A stretch of 64,000 nucleotides of DNA from Arthrobacter nitrophenolicus (GCF_000332815.1 NZ_AOFD01000004.1:1-64000); one strand, 5' to 3'; counted from the stretch's first letter, positions 10,453 through 21,422 are shown. Made by a program: numbers and translations. Notes: a model not told the origin generated them from the letters alone.

Positions 10453-11279
10453 TGGCAGGCGTATCGAGCGAATCGCTGGCAACAGCGCTGGTCGCGCTGG
10501 AAGCCAAGCTTTCCACCGCGTCGCTGCAGCTGGCAAAGGAACTCTTCGGAATTCTGGAAATGGTGGACAGCTCGGCTGGCTTGCGCCGCGCCCTGACTGA
10601 CCCGTCGCGTTCCGGTGACGAAAAGTCGGCGCTGGTCAGGCAGCTGGTTGGCGGGAAAGTCTCCGCTGATGCTGCAGAGATCGCATCCGGACTGGCCAGT
10701 TCACGCTGGGCATCGGCGCGCGATATCGGCGATGCACTCGAGACTCTTGCCGCAACGGTGGTCATTTCCGTTGCTGAAAACAAGTCGGCCGTTTCTGCCT
10801 CCGGAATCACTGGCCTGGAAGAGCTGGAGAACGAACTGTTCTCCTTCAACCAGGCTGTTGCCTCCAGCCACGAGGTACAACGTGCTCTGTCCGAGCCGCA
10901 GGCCAGTGCAGCCGCCAAGGCTACCCTGGCCGCGAAGCTGGTGCCCGGGGTGGGTGAGGAAGCAAAAGTCCTCATCACCCAGGCAGTTTCCCAGCCCCGG
11001 GGCATCAAGCCCACCCGGCTCGTTGAACGGTTCGCCGAACTGGCGGCCAAGCGGCAGCAGCGCTGGATCGCAACGGTCAGCGTGACCCGTCCCCTGACGC
11101 CGACGCAGCTGGCACGCCTCCAGGCGGGCCTGAATGCCATGTACGGACGGGAACTGAAGATCAACGTCAACGTTGATCCAGCACTCATTGGCGGAATCCG
11201 CGTCCAGGTCGGTGACGAAGTGCTCGACGCTTCGGTCATCACCAGGCTGGGCGAGCTGCAACGCCAGCTGGCCGGCTAG
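10452..11279 (+). CDS. atpH: F1Fo ATP synthase subunit delta
   Basis: Delta links the b stalk to the top of F1. At 275 residues it is about 100 longer than the Escherichia coli protein. Roughly 90 extra residues lie before the usual OSCP-like fold, as in other actinobacteria, but it is not the b-delta fusion of mycobacteria because a separate atpF is present. The C-terminal signature (ELKINVNVDPALIGGIRVQ) is intact. The ATG overlaps the atpF stop by one base. Confidence 0.94.
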   Translation: MAGVSSESLATALVALEAKLSTASLQLAKELFGILEMVDSSAGLRRALTDPSRSGDEKSALVRQLVGGKVSADAAEIASGLASSRWASARDIGDALETLAATVVISVAENKSAVSASGITGLEELENELFSFNQAVASSHEVQRALSEPQASAAAKATLAAKLVPGVGEEAKVLITQAVSQPRGIKPTRLVERFAELAAKRQQRWIATVSVTRPLTPTQLARLQAGLNAMYGRELKINVNVDPALIGGIRVQVGDEVLDASVITRLGELQRQLAG

Positions 11280-11357
11280 CCGGACAAGCACCAACAAACT
11301 GATAGAAACCCCGGTCACCTTCACGGTGATCACAAAACAGGAGAGCAGGGACTGCAG

Positions 11358-12995
11358 ATGGCCGAATTGACCATCAACGCCGACGACGTCCGTAATGCGC
11401 TGAACGAGTTCGCGGCGTCCTACGAACCCGGAAACGCAGAGCGCGTAGAGGTCGGCCGCGTAACCACCGCTAGTGACGGCATCGCCCGTGTTGAGGGCCT
11501 CCCCTCGGTCATGGCGAACGAGCTGCTGCGCTTCGAGGACGGCACCCTGGGCCTGGCCCAGAACCTCGACGTCCGCGAAATCGGCGTTATCGTCCTCGGC
11601 GACTTCACCGGCATCGAAGAAGGCCAGGAAGTCCACCGCACCGGACAGGTTCTGTCCGTGCCCGTGGGCGACGCCTTCCTTGGCCGCGTGGTTGACCCGC
11701 TGGGCGTGCCCATCGACGACCTCGGCGAGATCAAGGCTGAGACCACCCGCGCACTGGAGCTGCAGGCTCCCGGCGTGACCCAGCGCAAGTCTGTCCACGA
11801 ACCGATGCAGACCGGACTCAAGGCCATCGACGCCATGATCCCGATCGGCCGCGGCCAGCGCCAGCTCATCATTGGTGACCGCCAGACCGGCAAGTCCGCG
11901 ATCGCGATCGACACCATCATCAACCAGAAGGCCAACTGGGCTTCCGGCGACGTGAACAAGCAGGTCCGCTGCATCTACGTGGCGATCGGCCAGAAGGCAT
12001 CCACCATCGCCGCCATCCGCCAGACCCTCGAGGACAACGGCGCGCTGGAGTACACCACCATCGTGGCCTCCCCTGCCTCCGACCCCGCCGGCTTCAAGTA
12101 CCTGGCACCGTACGCCGGCTCGGCCATCGGCCAGCACTGGATGTACGGCGGCAAGCACGTCCTCATCGTGTTCGATGACCTGTCCAAGCAGGCTGAGGCC
12201 TACCGTGCAGTGTCGCTGCTCCTCCGCCGCCCGCCGGGACGCGAAGCCTACCCGGGCGACGTCTTCTACCTGCACTCCCGCCTGCTGGAGCGTTGCGCAA
12301 AGCTCTCCGACGAACTGGGTGCCGGTTCCATGACGGGCCTGCCGCTGATCGAGACCAAGGCGAACGACGTTTCCGCCTACATCCCGACCAACGTCATCTC
12401 CATCACCGACGGCCAGATCTTCCTCCAGTCGGACCTCTTCAACGCCAACCAGCGCCCCGCCGTTGACGTGGGTGTCTCGGTGTCCCGCGTTGGTGGTGCC
12501 GCGCAGGTCAAGTCCATGAAGAAGGTCTCCGGCACGTTGAAGCTGGATCTGGCCCAGTACCGCGACATGCAGGCATTCGCCATGTTCGCTTCGGACCTGG
12601 ACGCCGCATCGCGCCAGCAGCTGACCCGTGGCGCCCGCCTGATGGAACTGCTGAAGCAGGGCCAGTACTCGCCGTTCCCGGTTGAGAACCAGGTTGTCTC
12701 CATCTGGGCCGGTACCAACGGCTACCTTGACGACGTTCCGGTTGAGGACATCAGCCGCTTCGAGCGCGAGTTCCTGGACCACCTGGGCCGCAAGTCCTCG
12801 ATCCTCACCACGCTGGCCCAGACCAACGTGCTGGACGACGACACCGTAGCCGCTTTGAAGTCCGCCATCGTCGACTTCAAGAAGGGCTTCTTCGGTGAAG
12901 GCGACAACCACCTGGTAGGTGCCGGCCACGAGGAGTATGAGTCCATCTCCGAGGGTGACGTTGACCAGGAAAAGATCGTCAAGCAGAAGCGCTAG
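11358..12995 (+). CDS. atpA: F1Fo ATP synthase subunit alpha
   Basis: The non-catalytic nucleotide-binding subunit of F1. The P-loop GDRQTGKS is at residues 173–180, and the family signature [14 protein letters not shown] is near residue 369. At 545 residues it carries about 30 residues beyond the E. coli end (charged tail [20 protein letters not shown] and onward). This resembles the mycobacterial alpha C-terminal extension known to restrain ATP hydrolysis. The 78-base gap after atpH contains GAGAGCAGGGA as a ribosome site. Confidence 0.97.
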   Translation: MAELTINADDVRNALNEFAASYEPGNAERVEVGRVTTASDGIARVEGLPSVMANELLRFEDGTLGLAQNLDVREIGVIVLGDFTGIEEGQEVHRTGQVLSVPVGDAFLGRVVDPLGVPIDDLGEIKAETTRALELQAPGVTQRKSVHEPMQTGLKAIDAMIPIGRGQRQLIIGDRQTGKSAIAIDTIINQKANWASGDVNKQVRCIYVAIGQKASTIAAIRQTLEDNGALEYTTIVASPASDPAGFKYLAPYAGSAIGQHWMYGGKHVLIVFDDLSKQAEAYRAVSLLLRRPPGREAYPGDVFYLHSRLLERCAKLSDELGAGSMTGLPLIETKANDVSAYIPTNVISITDGQIFLQSDLFNANQRPAVDVGVSVSRVGGAAQVKSMKKVSGTLKLDLAQYRDMQAFAMFASDLDAASRQQLTRGARLMELLKQGQYSPFPVENQVVSIWAGTNGYLDDVPVEDISRFEREFLDHLGRKSSILTTLAQTNVLDDDTVAALKSAIVDFKKGFFGEGDNHLVGAGHEEYESISEGDVDQEKIVKQKR

Positions 12996-13003
12996 TTCCG
13001 CTC

Positions 13004-13041
13004 ACCGGGTGTGCAGGGCCGCAGGGTCCGGCACACCCGGT
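13004..13041 (+). other. Hairpin between atpA and atpG
   Basis: ACCGGGTGTGC (13004–13014) and GCACACCCGGT (13031–13041) form an 11-bp stem around a 16-base loop. No T-run follows, and atpG lies 26 bases on, so it is more likely an mRNA processing, stability or partial-attenuation element than a full terminator. Confidence 0.5.
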
Positions 13042-13067
13042 TTACGGAATGTTAGGAAAGGATAAGT

Positions 13068-13958
13068 ATGGGAGCCCAGATTCGGGTCTACCGCCAGAAG
13101 ATCAGCTCGACCACGTCGATGCGCAAGATCTTCAAGGCGATGGAACTGATCGCTACCTCGCGCATCGGTAAAGCCCGTGCGCGCGTAGCAGCTTCACTGC
13201 CTTACGCGAACGCGATCACGCGTGCCGTTTCTGCTGTCGCAAGCCAAAGCGAAATCGACCACCCGCTGACCACCGAGCCCGAGCAGATCCGCCGCGCCGC
13301 AGTCCTGGTAATCACCTCGGACCGTGGCCTGGCAGGTTCCTACTCGGCCAGTGTCCTCAAGCAGGCGGAAGGTCTCAACGAGCTTCTCCACGCTGAAGGC
13401 AAGGAAGTCAAAACCTACCTCGTGGGCCGCAAGGCGCAGGCCTACTTCGATTTCCGGAACCGCGAGTACGCGCGGGTCTGGACCGGAGGAACCGACGCGC
13501 CCGAGTTCAGTACTGCCCGGGAAATCGGGGAGGCTCTGCTGGCCGACTTCGCCACGGACTACGAAGACGGTGGCGTGGACGAGATCCACGTTGTCTACAC
13601 GCGCTTCAAGTCGATGGTTACCCAGGAGCCCACGGTCATCCGCCTGCTGCCCCTGGAGGTAGTGGAAGAGGAAGCCGCCTCCGAGTCGGACCTGCTGCCG
13701 CTGTACGAGTTCGAGCCGGAAACCGAGCAGGTTCTTGATGCCCTGTTGCCGCGCTACATCGAATCGCGGCTGTTCGCAGCCATGCTGCAGGCCGCTGCAT
13801 CCGAACTGGCCGCGCGCCAGCGCGCGATGAAGTCGGCAGGGGACAACGCCACGGACCTGATCAAGAAGTACACGCGTCTGCGCAACACGGCCCGCCAGGC
13901 CGAGATTACGCAGGAGCTCTCCGAGATTGTTGCCGGCGCCGACGCCCTCGCGTCATAG
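13068..13958 (+). CDS. atpG: F1Fo ATP synthase subunit gamma
   Basis: The central rotor shaft of F1. In the 296-residue protein the N-terminal helix carries [20 protein letters not shown]. The central Rossmann-like part has [15 protein letters not shown] near residue 85. The C-terminal helix ends with [20 protein letters not shown]. It is about ten residues longer than the E. coli subunit, mainly in an acidic stretch ([18 protein letters not shown]) near residue 205. GGAAAGGA before the ATG is a strong ribosome site. Confidence 0.97.
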   Translation: MGAQIRVYRQKISSTTSMRKIFKAMELIATSRIGKARARVAASLPYANAITRAVSAVASQSEIDHPLTTEPEQIRRAAVLVITSDRGLAGSYSASVLKQAEGLNELLHAEGKEVKTYLVGRKAQAYFDFRNREYARVWTGGTDAPEFSTAREIGEALLADFATDYEDGGVDEIHVVYTRFKSMVTQEPTVIRLLPLEVVEEEAASESDLLPLYEFEPETEQVLDALLPRYIESRLFAAMLQAAASELAARQRAMKSAGDNATDLIKKYTRLRNTARQAEITQELSEIVAGADALAS

Positions 13959-13979
13959 GCCTGGCCGCGGTTCCGTTGA

Positions 13980-15491
<1,512 letters not shown>

Positions 15492-15492
15492 T

Positions 15493-15777
15493 ATGGCTGA
15501 GCTTGAGGTTGAGATTGTCGCAGCGGACCACTTCGTGTGGTCCGGAGCGGCCAAGATGGTCAAGGCCCGCACCAGCGATGGTGAAATCGGAATCCTGCCC
15601 GGCCACTCGCCCCTGCTGGCGATCCTGGCCGAAGGTGAGCTGGCTATCCAGCCGGTGTCCGGTGACCGTATTGCAGTAGCTGTCGACGGCGGATTCTTCT
15701 CCGTTGACAACAACCGCGTGGTTATCGTGGCTGACAACGCCCACCTGGGTGAGTCGGCCACCGCTGGGATCCGCTAG
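15493..15777 (+). CDS. atpC: F1Fo ATP synthase subunit epsilon (short form)
   Basis: At 94 residues only the N-terminal beta-sandwich of epsilon is present (GEIGILPGHSPLLAIL near residue 30, GGFFSVDNNRVVIVAD near residue 66). The C-terminal two-helix domain of the roughly 139-residue E. coli protein, which brakes ATP hydrolysis, is missing. The frame ends naturally with a TAG and the next gene follows, so this looks like a native short form and not a truncation. The ATG lies one base after the atpD stop. Confidence 0.93.
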   Translation: MAELEVEIVAADHFVWSGAAKMVKARTSDGEIGILPGHSPLLAILAEGELAIQPVSGDRIAVAVDGGFFSVDNNRVVIVADNAHLGESATAGIR

Positions 15778-15780
15778 CAT
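15775..15780 (+). promoter_or_regulatory. Candidate -10 box for the DUF2550 gene
   Basis: TAGCAT ends 7 bases before the ATG at 15788. Its first three bases are the stop codon of atpC. No Shine-Dalgarno sequence is present. Confidence 0.4.
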
Positions 15781-15787
15781 CACCTTG

Positions 15788-16219
15788 ATGGACGCATCTA
15801 GTCTTCCGTTCATCGCACTGGCAACCGCCTTTGGTTTGCTGATTTTTGCACTGTGCCTTTCGGGGGTGCGCCGCTTCAACCTGCGGCGTGCCCTCGGCAC
15901 GGTGGACGCCTCCATCTGCATGGCTGGAAACAGCTGGCAGATGGGGGTTTGTCGTTATCAGGACAACGACCTGGAGTGGTTCCGGCTGCTCTCGCTCAGT
16001 GTCCGCCCCAAACACCGGTTCAAGCGCCACTCGCTTGAACTCCTGGGCCGCCGCAAGCCCACCGATGCCGAGGCCGTCAAGGTCCAGCCCGACGTCGTGA
16101 TCGTTGAACTGCGCTATGAAGGCCAGGACCTCCGGCTCGCCATGAAGTTCGACGCCTACACCGGCCTGTCCTCATGGCTGGAGGCCGGCCCGGTCATCGG
16201 CGTAGGCACCTGGCGCTAG
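15788..16219 (+). CDS. DUF2550 family membrane-anchored protein
   Basis: A 143-residue protein with one N-terminal membrane helix (about residues 6–26) followed by a soluble, basic cytoplasmic part containing WQMGVCRYQDNDLEWFRLL. DUF2550 proteins sit directly after atpC in many actinobacteria; their function is unknown. The ATG is 10 bases after the atpC stop, so it may be read through from the atp operon as well as from its own start-proximal -10 box. Confidence 0.85.
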   Translation: MDASSLPFIALATAFGLLIFALCLSGVRRFNLRRALGTVDASICMAGNSWQMGVCRYQDNDLEWFRLLSLSVRPKHRFKRHSLELLGRRKPTDAEAVKVQPDVVIVELRYEGQDLRLAMKFDAYTGLSSWLEAGPVIGVGTWR

Positions 16220-16224
16220 CCGGC

Positions 16225-17538
16225 GTGGACTGGTTATACGACGTCAGGCTGATTGACGGCCCCCTGTACTGGGCAGCCCTCATCCTGGGTTTGGCCGGCG
16301 CCGGCTACCTCCTGCTGCCGCCCCCTGCGTCCCCGAACGTCCGCCGCTGGATCGTCCGCATCATCGCGGCCGCGGCTGCCGCCTTTGCCCTGGTGGCCAC
16401 CGTCCACTGGGCCCTCATCAACGTTTTCACAGTCTTCCCTGAGAACATTCCGGACACCGTCCTGCTCTGGGTGGTCCCCGCCGTCGCCGCCGTGCTCCTG
16501 GGCCTGATGCGCCTTCCGCACGCGAGCTGGCCGCGGCGTGGGACCGCCGTCCTGGCCGCACTCCTGGTGGTCGCGTTGTCCTCAGTGCAGATCAACGCCT
16601 ACTTCGGGCTGAACAGGACCGTCAGCGACCTCCTGGGAACAGCCCTGTCCCGGATTCCCACCCTCGAAGCCGGACTGATGCGCCAGCCCGGCGAGCCCGA
16701 CGGCGCTTCCTTGGACAGCTGGAGCCCGCAGGGCGAACTTCCGGCCGGGGGAGCCCTCCGCAGGGCCTCCATACCCGGCACGCTGTCCGGGATGGACACG
16801 CGGGAAGCCTACATCTACCTGCCGCCCGCGTACTTTGCCGCCAACCGTCCGGCCCTTCCGGTGCTGGTGCTGATCGCAGGGCAGCCGGGCGGCCCGGCGG
16901 ACTGGCTCACGGGCGGGACCATCCAGGCCCACATGGACTCCTACGCCGCAGCACACGGCGGGGTGGCTCCGGTAGTGGTGATTCCCGACCCCAACGGTTC
17001 CCAGTCGGCCAACACCATGTGCATGGACAGCCGGATTGCCCGTGCCGATACCTACCTCACCAAGGATGTCGCCGGCTGGATCAGCTCCACGCTGGTGGTG
17101 GACACCAACCACAGCCGGTGGGCGACGGGCGGTTTCTCCTTTGGCGGCACCTGCGCGGTGCAGCTGGCCACGAGGCACCCGGAGCTTTTCCCTGCAGCGC
17201 TGGCATTCTCGGCTGAAGCGGAACCGGCCATCGCCAAGGAACGGCAGAAAACCATCGACGCCGCCTTCCCCGGGGATCCGGAGGCCTTCAACCGGCAGAC
17301 CCCCCTGGCCATCATGAAGCAGCAAAGGTTCGAAAGCAGCGGCCTCTACCTGACGGCCGGACAGAACGATCCCGAGTTCGTGGGGTACCTCCGGACACTG
17401 GCGACCGCAGCGGAAAGCGCAGGATTCACCGTTCGGGCGTATGAAGTGGAGAACACCGGCCATTCCTGGGATACGTCCTCGCGGCGGATTGCCGATGCCC
17501 TGGATTTCCTCATGGACAGATGGGGGCTTCGGCGGTGA
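16225..17538 (+). CDS. Membrane-anchored esterase D-like alpha/beta hydrolase
   Basis: The 437-residue protein begins with three to four hydrophobic helices (to about residue 130). An extracellular esterase D/mycolyltransferase-like domain follows, with the nucleophile elbow GFSFG at residues 303–307 (Ser305) and a candidate catalytic histidine at H413 in NTGHSW. GTG 16225 was chosen because it follows the DUF2550 stop closely; an in-frame ATG at 16174 would overlap that gene by 46 bases. The stop overlaps the next gene's GTG (GTGA). Pairing with an aminoacyl-lipid synthase suggests it may hydrolyse aminoacyl lipids, as the PA0919 hydrolase next to the Pseudomonas aeruginosa synthase does. 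That role is inference. Confidence 0.75.
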   Translation: MDWLYDVRLIDGPLYWAALILGLAGAGYLLLPPPASPNVRRWIVRIIAAAAAAFALVATVHWALINVFTVFPENIPDTVLLWVVPAVAAVLLGLMRLPHASWPRRGTAVLAALLVVALSSVQINAYFGLNRTVSDLLGTALSRIPTLEAGLMRQPGEPDGASLDSWSPQGELPAGGALRRASIPGTLSGMDTREAYIYLPPAYFAANRPALPVLVLIAGQPGGPADWLTGGTIQAHMDSYAAAHGGVAPVVVIPDPNGSQSANTMCMDSRIARADTYLTKDVAGWISSTLVVDTNHSRWATGGFSFGGTCAVQLATRHPELFPAALAFSAEAEPAIAKERQKTIDAAFPGDPEAFNRQTPLAIMKQQRFESSGLYLTAGQNDPEFVGYLRTLATAAESAGFTVRAYEVENTGHSWDTSSRRIADALDFLMDRWGLRR

Positions 17539-20075
17539 GCCCCGAAAGGGAGGTCCGCACCACGGCACTGGCCTGGGACACCGTGCTCCGGCCCGCACTG
17601 GCCCGTGCCGCCGTCGAGCTGCGGTCCGTGCCGTTCAGCCTGGCCGTCCTTGCGGTGTTCGTGCTGGCCGGCGCGGTAACAGGCAGCTACCTGGCAGGGC
17701 CGCCGGAGCACCTCCTGGAGCTGGCCGGCGTCAGCGGGCAGGGTCTCCGTGACGGCAACTGGTGGCAGCTCTTCACCAGCCTCTTTTTCGCGACCAACCC
17801 CCTGGCGTACCTGGCAGCATCACTCATGATCATCGTGTTCCTGGGGCTTGCGGAGCGGAAACTCGGGTCCCGGGCGGCGGCCGCCCTGCTGTTCGGCGGC
17901 CAGTTTGCCGCGGTGACGCTGTTCCTGCTCATCACCCAGCTGGCGGAGTACGCCGGCGACGGGTGGCTGGACCAAATGGCGGACGACATCCTGATTGGAC
18001 CCTATGGACCGGTCCTGGCAGCAGGACTGGCCGGCAGTGCACGGCTGCCGGTGCTGTGGCAGCGGCGGCTGCGGACGGCAGTGATCTCCGTTTCGCTGCT
18101 GCTGGTCCTGTACGTGGGACACGCCGAAACGGTCATCGGCCTGCTCGGCGCACTCCTGGGCCTGCTGGCGGGCTGGTGGATCCAGGGCGACCAGGGCCAC
18201 CTGCACCGGCACCGGTCCACGGGCCGGGAGACGAGGAACCTCCTTGCCCTGACCGTTGCCGTCTTCGCCGTGGGGCCCATCCTCACCGGAATCGCGCGGT
18301 CGCCCACCGGGCCGCTGGCACTGTTGCGCGACGTGGTGCTGAACCCGATGCCCACGCTCAGCCAGCTTGCCCTGAACTGCGGGGCAACCGTTGAAGCCTC
18401 CTGCCTGGAAGCCGGACGTGCAGGGTTCGCCGGCCCGTTCGGGCTGGCGCTGGCCGTTGTCCCGGTTCTCCTGCTGCTGATCTGTGCCGACGGCATGCGC
18501 CGCGGCCGGAGGCTTGCGCTGAACATCGCAATCGCCATCCAGCTGGCCGTCACGGCACTGGCCGCCGTCTACCTCGCACTCTTTGCGCTGGTGCCCTCAC
18601 GCCCGCAGGGGCCGCAGGCCGCACCCATGGGATCGGCCTTCGCCCACGTGCTGCCGCTCGTCGTCGTGCCCCTCCTGCTCGCCGTGGTCCTGTGGCTCAA
18701 CCGGCGGCAGTTCCGGGTGCAGACGCTCCCTGCTGCCCGCCGGACGCTGGCCCTGGTGGCCGGCGGCACGTGGGGGGTCCTGGCCACCGCCTATGCCGGC
18801 GCATGGTTCTGGTCAGGCGGCCTGGAACGCGACGGCGGGCTGCTGGGACTTTTCGCCGAGCTCGCCAGGCAGTACGTCCCGGTTCCCATCCCGCAGCACT
18901 ACCACCGGGTCTTTGCCGACCGGAACAGCGTGGAGGCGGTCCTGTTTGCCTACTCGGGTCCCGTGTTCTGGGTGGTGGCGCTGGTGGCGGTGTGGTGGGT
19001 GCTGATCGGACACCATGGCCACGACTCCGGGTGGCAGGACCGCGCCAGGGCCCGGGAACTGCTGCACCAGGGCGGCGGGCCGCTGTCCTGGATGGCACTC
19101 TGGGAGCCCAACACCTACTGGTTCAGCCCCGACGGGCAGGGTGCGGTTGCCTACCAGCGGCACGGCAGCGTGGCATTGACTTTGGGCGGGGCCATCGGAC
19201 CGCGCCAGGCACAGCAGGCGGTCACCGAGGGGTTCCTGGCCTACTGCCGCAGCCAGGCCCTGATTCCGGCGCTGTACTCCTGCGACGACTCCATGTGGCC
19301 GGCGCTGCAGGAGCGCGGGTTCGCCCGGGTGTCGGTCGCGCAGGAGACCCGGCTTGCCATCCGGGAGCTGGAGTTCAAGGGCAAGGAATGGCAGAACGTG
19401 CGGACAGCGCTGAACCGGGCTGCAAATCTGGGGGTTGAGGCGGTGTGGGGTCCCTACCACGCGCTGCCGGCTGCTTTGCGGTCAAAGCTCAACGAGGTCT
19501 CGGAGGAGTGGGCGGCCAACAAGTCCGTCCCTGAAATGGGCTTCACCCTGGGCGGGGTGGACGAGCTGGACGACGACGAGGTCCTGTGCTGCCTTGCCGT
19601 CGACGGTAACGGTACAGTCCACGGCGTGACCAGCTGGCTTCCCGTGTACGACGGCGGGCGGCTGGTCAGCAGGACGCTGGACGTCATGCGGCGGAGTACG
19701 GAAGGTTTTCCGGGCGTCATGGAATTCCTCATCGCCTCGGCCGTGTTGGAGCTGCGCGGATCGGTGGAGGTGATCTCCCTGTCCGGCTCGCCGCTGGCCA
19801 ACCACGGCGGCGCCGACGACAGCAGCGGGGACCGGGACGGGGCCGAAAACCTGGTCCGCATCCTCGATCTCGTGGGGCATGCGCTGGAGCCGGTGTACGG
19901 CTTCCGTTCCCTGGCCGCGTTCAAGTCTCGGTTCAAGCCGGAGTACCGCGCGCTGTACCTCTACTATCAGGACCCGCTGCACCTGCCGGCCATCGGCCGC
20001 GCCCTGACCCGCGCGTACCTGCCCGGGCTTTCCCTTCCGCAGGGTGCACGGCTGGTCAGCAAACTGGTTAAGTAA
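17535..20075 (+). CDS. MprF-like aminoacyl-phosphatidylglycerol synthase with rhomboid-like N-terminus
   Basis: The 846-residue protein has two parts. Residues about 25–500 hold roughly ten membrane segments; the first six or so resemble a rhomboid fold (GNWWQLFTSLFFATNPLAY), but the catalytic serine motif is replaced by IGPYGP. Residues about 515–840 form the cytosolic DUF2156 (phosphatidylglycerol lysyltransferase C-terminal) domain, with LSWMALWEPNTYWFSPDGQG and EFLIASAVLELRG. Members move an amino acid from aminoacyl-tRNA to phosphatidylglycerol, lowering membrane negative charge. GTG 17535 overlaps the esterase stop; an ATG 15 bases upstream is possible. The amino acid used cannot be told. 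Confidence 0.82.
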   Translation: MSPEREVRTTALAWDTVLRPALARAAVELRSVPFSLAVLAVFVLAGAVTGSYLAGPPEHLLELAGVSGQGLRDGNWWQLFTSLFFATNPLAYLAASLMIIVFLGLAERKLGSRAAAALLFGGQFAAVTLFLLITQLAEYAGDGWLDQMADDILIGPYGPVLAAGLAGSARLPVLWQRRLRTAVISVSLLLVLYVGHAETVIGLLGALLGLLAGWWIQGDQGHLHRHRSTGRETRNLLALTVAVFAVGPILTGIARSPTGPLALLRDVVLNPMPTLSQLALNCGATVEASCLEAGRAGFAGPFGLALAVVPVLLLLICADGMRRGRRLALNIAIAIQLAVTALAAVYLALFALVPSRPQGPQAAPMGSAFAHVLPLVVVPLLLAVVLWLNRRQFRVQTLPAARRTLALVAGGTWGVLATAYAGAWFWSGGLERDGGLLGLFAELARQYVPVPIPQHYHRVFADRNSVEAVLFAYSGPVFWVVALVAVWWVLIGHHGHDSGWQDRARARELLHQGGGPLSWMALWEPNTYWFSPDGQGAVAYQRHGSVALTLGGAIGPRQAQQAVTEGFLAYCRSQALIPALYSCDDSMWPALQERGFARVSVAQETRLAIRELEFKGKEWQNVRTALNRAANLGVEAVWGPYHALPAALRSKLNEVSEEWAANKSVPEMGFTLGGVDELDDDEVLCCLAVDGNGTVHGVTSWLPVYDGGRLVSRTLDVMRRSTEGFPGVMEFLIASAVLELRGSVEVISLSGSPLANHGGADDSSGDRDGAENLVRILDLVGHALEPVYGFRSLAAFKSRFKPEYRALYLYYQDPLHLPAIGRALTRAYLPGLSLPQGARLVSKLVK

Positions 20076-20147
20076 AGGCAATTCACAAGAGGGTCAAAAC
20101 TTGCGGATTAAATGCCGGAAAAGCATTGTGAGACGCACAAACAATAA

Positions 20148-20180
20148 AATGATCCCCGGCAGTAATTGCCGGGGATCATT
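20148..20180 (-). terminator. Terminator for the cold-shock gene
   Basis: AATGATCCCCGGCA (20148–20161) pairs perfectly with TGCCGGGGATCATT (20167–20180) around a 5-base loop. On the minus strand the stem is followed by TTTATTG, so it should stop transcription of the cold-shock gene. It may also act weakly for the MprF-like gene that converges on it. Confidence 0.8.
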
Positions 20181-20220
20181 CTATTGCTGCATACCGCCGA
20201 AGCGGGTTTGCGGCGGGGGA

Positions 20221-20423
20221 CTAGACCAGCGTCACGCCGGTAGCCTGGGGGCCTTGGCGCCCTGGCCGATCTCGAACTGAACGCGCTGGTTCTCGTCGAG
20301 GGTCTTGAAGCCGTTGGTCTGGATCTCCGAGTAGTGAACGAAGACATCACCGTCGGAGTCATCCGGGGTAATGAAGCCGAAGCCCTTTTCAGCGTTGAAC
20401 CACTTGACGGTTCCCTGTGCCAT
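20221..20423 (-). CDS. Cold-shock protein (one-base frameshift near the C-terminus as read)
   Basis: A CspA-type single-stranded nucleic acid chaperone. It begins [18 protein letters not shown], has the second RNP-like motif DVFVHYSEI, and the ribosome site GAGGAG precedes the ATG. As read it ends early, [11 protein letters not shown] and a stop at 20232. Restoring one G in the run at about 20252 (minus strand AAGG to AAGGG) gives [10 protein letters not shown] and a stop at 20221, the standard 67-residue ending. A base lost in the sequence is therefore more likely than a natural variant. Confidence 0.9.
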
Positions 20424-20570
20424 TTATTTCTCCTCATTGTGGAACTTTTTTAAGATCGGCACACCTCGTACCGGCCTTGGTCACTCCGCGAGAAGAATCC
20501 TGAATTCCGGGCTATTCAGGGGTCCGGGTTGCAGGAGCTTCGCGCTCGCAACATGTCTTGCGAGCATGAA
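20424..20570 (-). promoter_or_regulatory. Structured 5' leader of the cold-shock gene
   Basis: Two perfect stems lie in the presumed untranslated leader: CCTGAAT/ATTCAGG (20499–20505 with 20514–20520) and GCTCGCAA/TTGCGAGC (20544–20551 with 20558–20565). Long structured leaders are common upstream of csp genes and can change fold with temperature. The start-proximal bases are A-rich with GAGGAG. No promoter could be fixed with confidence. Confidence 0.45.
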
Positions 20571-20719
20571 AAACACCTACACAAAGACTGAGACAAGAAT
20601 TTCATGCCTCTCCGCGCCGGTCAACGGTTTTGGCGGTGAAACGGCCAAAATTTAGGTTAAAACCCGGTTAAATGCCTTGTCAGGCGGCTTTGGCGTTGCC
20701 CGGGCGTTAATGCGGCAGG

Positions 20720-21415
20720 TCAGAAAAGGCGTGATTCGCTGTCATCGACGCCGCGCATTGCGTCATAGTCCAGGGTGATGCAGTCGATGCCGCGGTCCGT
20801 TGCCAGCACCTTTGCCTGCGGCTTGATCTGCTGGGCAGCAAAGATCCCCCGCACGGGCGCGAGCAGCGGATCGCGGTTGAGCAGTTCCAGGTAGCGCGTC
20901 AGCTGCTCCACGCCGTCGATGTCGCCCCGGCGCTTGAGCTCGATGGCCACGGTGCCGCCGTCCGCGTCCCGCGCCAGGATGTCCACCGGTCCAATGGCGG
21001 TGAAGTACTCGCGGCGGATCAGCGAGTAGCCGGTGCCGAGGGTTTCGATCTGTTCGGCGAGGAGCCGCTGGAGGTCGGCCTCCACGCCGTCCTTGATGAG
21101 GCCGGGGTCCACGCCGAGGTCGTGGGACGACTCGCTCAGCTTGTCGTGGATGTTGATGATGAGCCGGTCATCGGTTTTCGCCGACTGCACGGTCCACTGC
21201 TCCACCACCCCCAGCTCCAGGTCCACGTCCTCCGGGGAGGAGACCCGCAGGGTGGCGGGCGGGCTCATCCAGTTGAGCGGCTTATAGGATCCGCCGTCCG
21301 AGTGGACCAGCACGGACCCGTCCGCCTTGACCAGCAGGAGCCTGGTGGCGAGGGGAAGATGGGCTTTGAGCCGGCCAACGTAATCAACGGAGCATCGGGC
21401 TATGACAAGTCGCAC
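20720..21415 (-). CDS. nucS: Mismatch-specific endonuclease NucS/EndoMS
   Basis: NucS cuts both strands at mismatched bases and replaces MutS–MutL in most actinobacteria. The 231-residue protein has the N-terminal dimer/DNA-binding domain to about residue 110 and the restriction-like nuclease domain after it. The active-site set is D145, E159 and K161 in GPVDILARD and VAIELKRRG. The GTG at 21415 is chosen because it gives the normal [16 protein letters not shown] start and is preceded at 7 bases by a -10-like box. The frame stays open upstream, but only in antisense to the neighbouring gene. Confidence 0.95.
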   Translation of the reverse strand: MRLVIARCSVDYVGRLKAHLPLATRLLLVKADGSVLVHSDGGSYKPLNWMSPPATLRVSSPEDVDLELGVVEQWTVQSAKTDDRLIINIHDKLSESSHDLGVDPGLIKDGVEADLQRLLAEQIETLGTGYSLIRREYFTAIGPVDILARDADGGTVAIELKRRGDIDGVEQLTRYLELLNRDPLLAPVRGIFAAQQIKPQAKVLATDRGIDCITLDYDAMRGVDDSESRLF

Positions 21416-21422
21416 GCCGTAC

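Noticed and set aside
10701..12929. Long open frame antisense to atpH–atpA
   Set aside because: It mirrors highly conserved ATP synthase genes on the other strand; long antisense frames are expected at this GC content, and its translation is low-complexity Gly/Val/Asp with no family look.
17535..18200. Active rhomboid protease domain
   Set aside because: The membrane region resembles a rhomboid, but the catalytic GxSG site reads GPYG, so protease activity is unlikely.
20093..20145. Possible small RNA or attachment site before the csp terminator
   Set aside because: No promoter, integrase or conserved structure apart from the terminator stem itself.
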